DNA from: Phocoena phocoena | Taxonomy: Eukaryota > Chordata > Mammalia > Artiodactyla > Phocoenidae | NCBI RefSeq assembly: GCF_963924675.1 | Contig: NC_089227.1 | Location: 46,928,080 to 46,992,079 of the forward strand | DNA length: 64,000 bases | Direction: 5' to 3' | Program-made: the position numbers and the translations under genes | Notes under the pieces: generated by a model | Database searches by the model: none | What the model was told of the DNA's origin: nothing | What the model saw: only the letters and a program-made list of their open reading frames with translations | Shown: piece after piece, positions 60,421-64,000 of the stretch | How the letters are laid out: every line of letters begins with the position of its first letter | Numbering within the stretch: position 1 is the stretch's first letter

Positions 60421-62058
60421 CCAGGATAAGTACCAGGATAAGTAGAGTCACACACATTTGCTATTTGATTCTCAAACTGATTCTCAGCTCTGTTGAGAAG
60501 AAGCATTGTGAATTCACATTGCTTTAACTCATGTCAAAAGAGGCTTTTTAAGGATCCCTGGGTACTTAGCAGTGTCATGACTCAAGCGAACAATTTTCCC
60601 ATCAGAAATTTTGCAGCAGGTAAATTACCTACATATTTTCCCCAGAGATAGCATAGGGAAAACATGGTCTTATTCATGACCATTTGCTATACGATATGTG
60701 AAAGATAGGTCAGTTCCCTGAAGATTTATTTTCTCATCTGTAAAGCAGCGATGCTCATTTCTGTGCTACTTATATAACAAAGTTGTCGTGTGGAACAATG
60801 ATATAATGGAGATAGAGATGTTTTGTCAGTGGTAAAGGGCCATTCATTACATGTTAGTTATTAAGGTAGGGTAATTGTAGTAATAATTACAGCTTCTCGA
60901 TGTCCAATGGCCCACCCAGCCACAAAAATGTGTGAGGTAGGAAGAAGGTTATGAAACAGAAAAAAGAAGGGAGACATTCCAGTTAAGGCTCATCATAGAA
61001 ACAAAGGGCTGGAAAGATCCACAGAGACAGTTACTGCTGGGTCGTGGCAGAATTGGGGGATGAGTGTAAAGCAGCGAGCACAGTTCAAATAACAGAATAC
61101 AAAATAAGGGTCCAAGTTGCCAAGGCTCTAAGTCTTGTTGACACTAGACAGACAGCACATGTAAGCTATGGATCATTAAGCATTTAGGTGGAGTCGGTGC
61201 TTACTGCAGGCATGATCTTGGCTTTAAAGGACAGGTAAGAGTATGATGGGTAGGGGAAAGGGTGTTAGCATCTATATTATTTAGGTTAGGTGTTCTGGGC
61301 TCCCACTGCACCCTGTACTTCCATCTTTAAGGGTACATAAACATGGGAGCATTAAATTAAGTTCTCTCTGAACTTCCAGCTCTCTGTCTAATAATTCACC
61401 CATAAAGGGACTCCTTACTTGTGTGTTGAATCAGGCTAGGTACATGATGAAGGAGGGTGTAAAGTCAGGAGATAATGAGCACACATTCAAGGGTAAGGGA
61501 AGAAAAGCCATGTGAGAAGGGAGCAAGGGACAAGAATGGTGGCAAGGCTGGAAGATATGTGATAGATACCTTGGAAGCTAGGCTAAGGCCTTGAGTTTTG
61601 ATGGAGCAGAGAGAACAGGGTAACAAATTGAAAATAAGTAATGTATGGTAGCCATGTACTGGACATGCTACTGCTTCAGCCCTAGCTGTAATGCAGTCGT
61701 CAGGTGGACCAACCAGGGGGAAAGAACCAAAACCATGACCACCACGATTCGATCATGGTATTCCAGTGAAATCGATTTTTCCACCACACATGCCAATCCC
61801 TACTCCTGTCCTCGGTCACTGTTGAGGCAGCCTCAAGGTTGTAAAACATTACCTCCTATTACACAGGAAAAGTTTGTCTCCATCTTCTGCCATTCCGTTT
61901 TACTCCTAGAGCTTTCACATTAACTCAGACTCATAAAATCATACAGCTGAAAAGATCCATAAAGACAGCTATGGAAGTATTGTGAGATTTAAGGACGGTG
62001 TGTGTAAACCACATAGCACGATGCTCAGAGAATTAGATAAAAAAAACAGGTAAGTAGA

Positions 62059-62112
62059 AATTTCTTCTTTTCTTCCTCTTCCTTTTCCCCCTCCTCCTTC
62101 TCCTCCCTCCTA
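62059..62112. repeat. Polypyrimidine (CTT/CCT) tract
   Basis: Over 50 bases of almost pure C/T on the plus strand ('tcttcttttcttcctcttcc', 'ccctcctccttctcctccct'). Such mirror-like purine/pyrimidine DNA can adopt triplex structure. Confidence 0.85.
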
Positions 62113-62989
62113 ACGATCTAGTGTAGTCTTTTCACCTAATGGATGCGCTATTGCCATCCATACAGTCGAAATCTCCCTAAGTTCACACAGCCAGCTAATG
62201 GCCAAGCTTGGATTAGAATACAGATTTGCTGGCTCTCTTCCCATTGCTCTCCCCACACCTCATGTTGTGGCAGCAAGACTGTCCCAGACACAAAGAAAAG
62301 CCCCAGTTCCAATTAGATTTGAAGGAGAAATGTGTTTCAGCAGCAGATTACCTGACATGCCCTCAGCAAGCTTCACCTGTCAAGATGGCTACTACCTCAC
62401 TTATTTATTCCATTTCTCAACTCCAAATCTCTCTTTCTGAATGAAGTCATTAAATTATGCAAAGTCATCAAAGCACCCTGTGGCTTCTGGCCAAGCCACT
62501 GCAGGCCATCCAACCCTCACTCCTAGGGCCCATGCATGGCAGAGGGCAGTCTGCTAGCACAACTATGTGCCATCAGGATTCGAAGATTCTTTTCGGGACA
62601 GGCTAATGAGACCAAATCACTCCAACAGGTCTAGACGGTGCCGAACAGAGTTTAGTAGCTGCATCAGAGCCTACTGTGCTCCCACGGGCTTGGCCGCTCC
62701 TATCCACTTGCAAAGGCACGTCCTTCCCTTCTTTGCAGTGTTGAGTGTTGGCCTTTTAAGGCAAAGTGAAAACTCCTGGACACACATTATCTGCAGCTGT
62801 AGGGAACAACTAAGAAAAAGGATATTTCATGCTGATATGCTTGGAACACCTCAAGCTGCTATCACTGTTTTACCTCCCCTTTACATCGAAGCAAGCCAAT
62901 CAAGCTGACAAACTGAGTTTTCAATACACTTAAGAGGGAAACTAGAATAAAGAAGGCCGGTGGGAACTCTTCTACCACCCCTTTCCTAT

Positions 62990-63215
62990 GGTGTTAGTTC
63001 AGCCCTTCCAGACTGCTGCTGAAGTGATTATTGGGACATGGATACTGGGACATATCATCTCCCTGCTTAAAATCCCAGTATCTCCTCATTCCCCACACAG
63101 GATAAAGGCCCAACTCCCTAGCCTGGCATATACAATCTCCTGTGGTTTAACCCTTGCTAGTTTGCTGTCCTTACATCACACCACTCCCCTCATGCAGGCT
63201 ATATTCCAACCGTTT
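62990..63215 (+). mobile_element. L2 LINE fragment
   Basis: 'tatcatctccctgcttaaaa', 'ggataaaggcccaactccct' and 'acaccactcccctcatgcag' follow L2. Confidence 0.65.
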
Positions 63216-63235
63216 AATCTAGGTGCACTTGCCCC

Positions 63236-63325
63236 CAGGAGGCAGTATATTAGAATGGTTAGGAGCACAAGCTCTGAACTGAGGTGGGACTGCGTGGACT
63301 CAGGGTTGCTGAGCTGCATAAGTCC
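63236..63325 (+). mobile_element. MIR SINE fossil (5' part)
   Basis: 'gaatggttaggagcacaagc' and 'tctgaactgaggtgggactg' match the MIR head. Confidence 0.6.
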
Positions 63326-63354
63326 CAAAGGACACTCTGCACACTGTCACTAAC

Positions 63355-63545
63355 ATTAATTGACGCTCACTAAATGCTAGGCATAGTTTTCCTGGTGGTC
63401 ATCTCATTTCAACCTTATAATAACCTACCAAGTAAGTACTGCTATCAGCCCTCCTTTAAGATGTGAGGAAGCCAAGGCCTAGAGAAGTTGAGTCCAAGCA
63501 AGTTCATGCAATTGGTAAACAAGAGAAATGGGATATAAACCAGGT
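63355..63545 (+). repeat. Ancient mammalian interspersed repeat fragment
   Basis: 'cactaaatgctaggcatagt', 'catctcatttcaaccttata' and 'tgaggaagccaaggcctaga' repeat the motif order seen at 2785, 31505 and 32705. Confidence 0.5.
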
Positions 63546-63789
63546 TGAATTTAATTTCAGAACTCAAGGTTTGAACCAGGCCATCATGCTGTTTCATTGT
63601 TCTCTCCCCCAAACCTCTCTTCTTCCTGGATTCTCTTATCTTTGGGATTGAGGACCAGCCACTGAGCCACCTTAGCTAGAAGCCTGAGATCCATCAGAAA
63701 TGTCCCTTCTGTGTCAGGTTCCTATCTCCAATCAGCTGATAGATTTGATCTGCTTAATCTCTAAAAGATCTCCTCCCGCCCCTCCCCAT

Positions 63790-64000
63790 TAACCATGCCT
63801 TGATTTCGGTCCCTATTAATTTCCTCCTGAATTACTGCTGCTGCCTCCTAACTGGACTCTCTGTTGCTGGTCTGAGGTCTACAATGTTGCTGAAAGGAGC
63901 TGCCAAAAGGCCCTGTCCTGCCCCTGCTAAAATTCTGCCAGTGCGTCTCCACCGTGGCTTCCAGTTCAGCACCCAAAGCCCTGCAGGTTGTGCTATGGAC
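63790..64000 (+). mobile_element. L2 LINE fragment running off the window
   Basis: 'aattactgctgctgcctcct' (L2: spontaneous 'tactgcaatagcctcctaac' type), 'ggagctgccaaaaggccctg' and 'caccgtggcttccagttcag' suggest L2 body. Confidence 0.5.

Larger units (their letters stand above)
44831..64000 (-). other. DYNC1I1: DYNC1I1 intron (partial, 5' of the acidic-linker exon)
   Basis: I looked for the expected upstream segment containing the light-chain motifs (for example SYSKETQTP, FLPREVV) on the minus strand and did not see it, so the stretch is read as intron to the window edge. L2 fragments on both strands dominate. 48350-49550, 52000-53500, 59000-59950 and 60450-62050 have no repeat I can name with confidence. 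Confidence 0.7.

Noticed and set aside
62567..63353. Consecutive open frames of 113 and 121 codons
   Set aside because: The second overlaps L2 and MIR fossils; the first has no domain and no supporting signals.
1..64000. CRISPR arrays, operons, prokaryotic mobile systems or a new multi-gene system
   Set aside because: The window is plainly mammalian intronic DNA with one spliced gene. No regularly spaced repeat array or clustered uncharacterised genes exist.

Overview
This is mammalian nuclear DNA, and almost certainly from a whale or dolphin. It is AT-rich, about half interspersed repeats, and its only coding material is short exons with GT-AG borders. Twelve copies of a tRNA-derived SINE opening with the 'cttccctggtgg' head are of the cetartiodactyl CHR type. 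Several are the ~200 bp CHR-2 form typical of cetaceans, and two share a 15 bp internal deletion. The L1 3' ends are of the cetartiodactyl type, and the background contains L2, MIR, MER5A and MaLR LTR fossils shared by placental mammals.

The one gene recognised is DYNC1I1 (cytoplasmic dynein 1 intermediate chain 1), on the minus strand. Four consecutive internal exons lie at 44830-44741, 38545-38383, 36416-36317 and 28767-28642. They join in phase without a stop into about 160 codons, roughly residues 181-340 of a ~645-residue protein: an acidic linker, the roadblock (LC7) light-chain binding helix, the entry to the WD40 propeller and its first blade. The promoter, N-terminal exons, most WD40 exons and 3' UTR lie outside the window. 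I searched 1-28641 and 44831-64000 by eye for flanking exons and saw none, so both stretches are treated as intron.

Layout by coordinate: 1-28641 is downstream intron, dense in CHR SINEs (nine of twelve), with L1 3' ends, two MER5A copies, a MaLR pair and an L2/MIR background. 28642-44830 is the exon cluster, with a ~1.3 kb L2 right beside the 28642 exon and a probable LTR near 32.1-32.5 kb. 44831-64000 is upstream intron, mostly L2 fossils on both strands, a MaLR LTR, (CA)n tracts, one SINE inserted into an L2 and one SINE whose tail has become a (CA)n tract.

No prokaryotic features, CRISPR, tRNA or rRNA genes, or second protein gene were found. Most long reading frames are SINE, L1 or L2 translations. 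The parts worth following up are the low-repeat, homeodomain-site-rich stretches (this gene is known to carry DLX5/6 limb enhancers), the SINE with apparent 3' transduction, and the SINE insertions as lineage markers.
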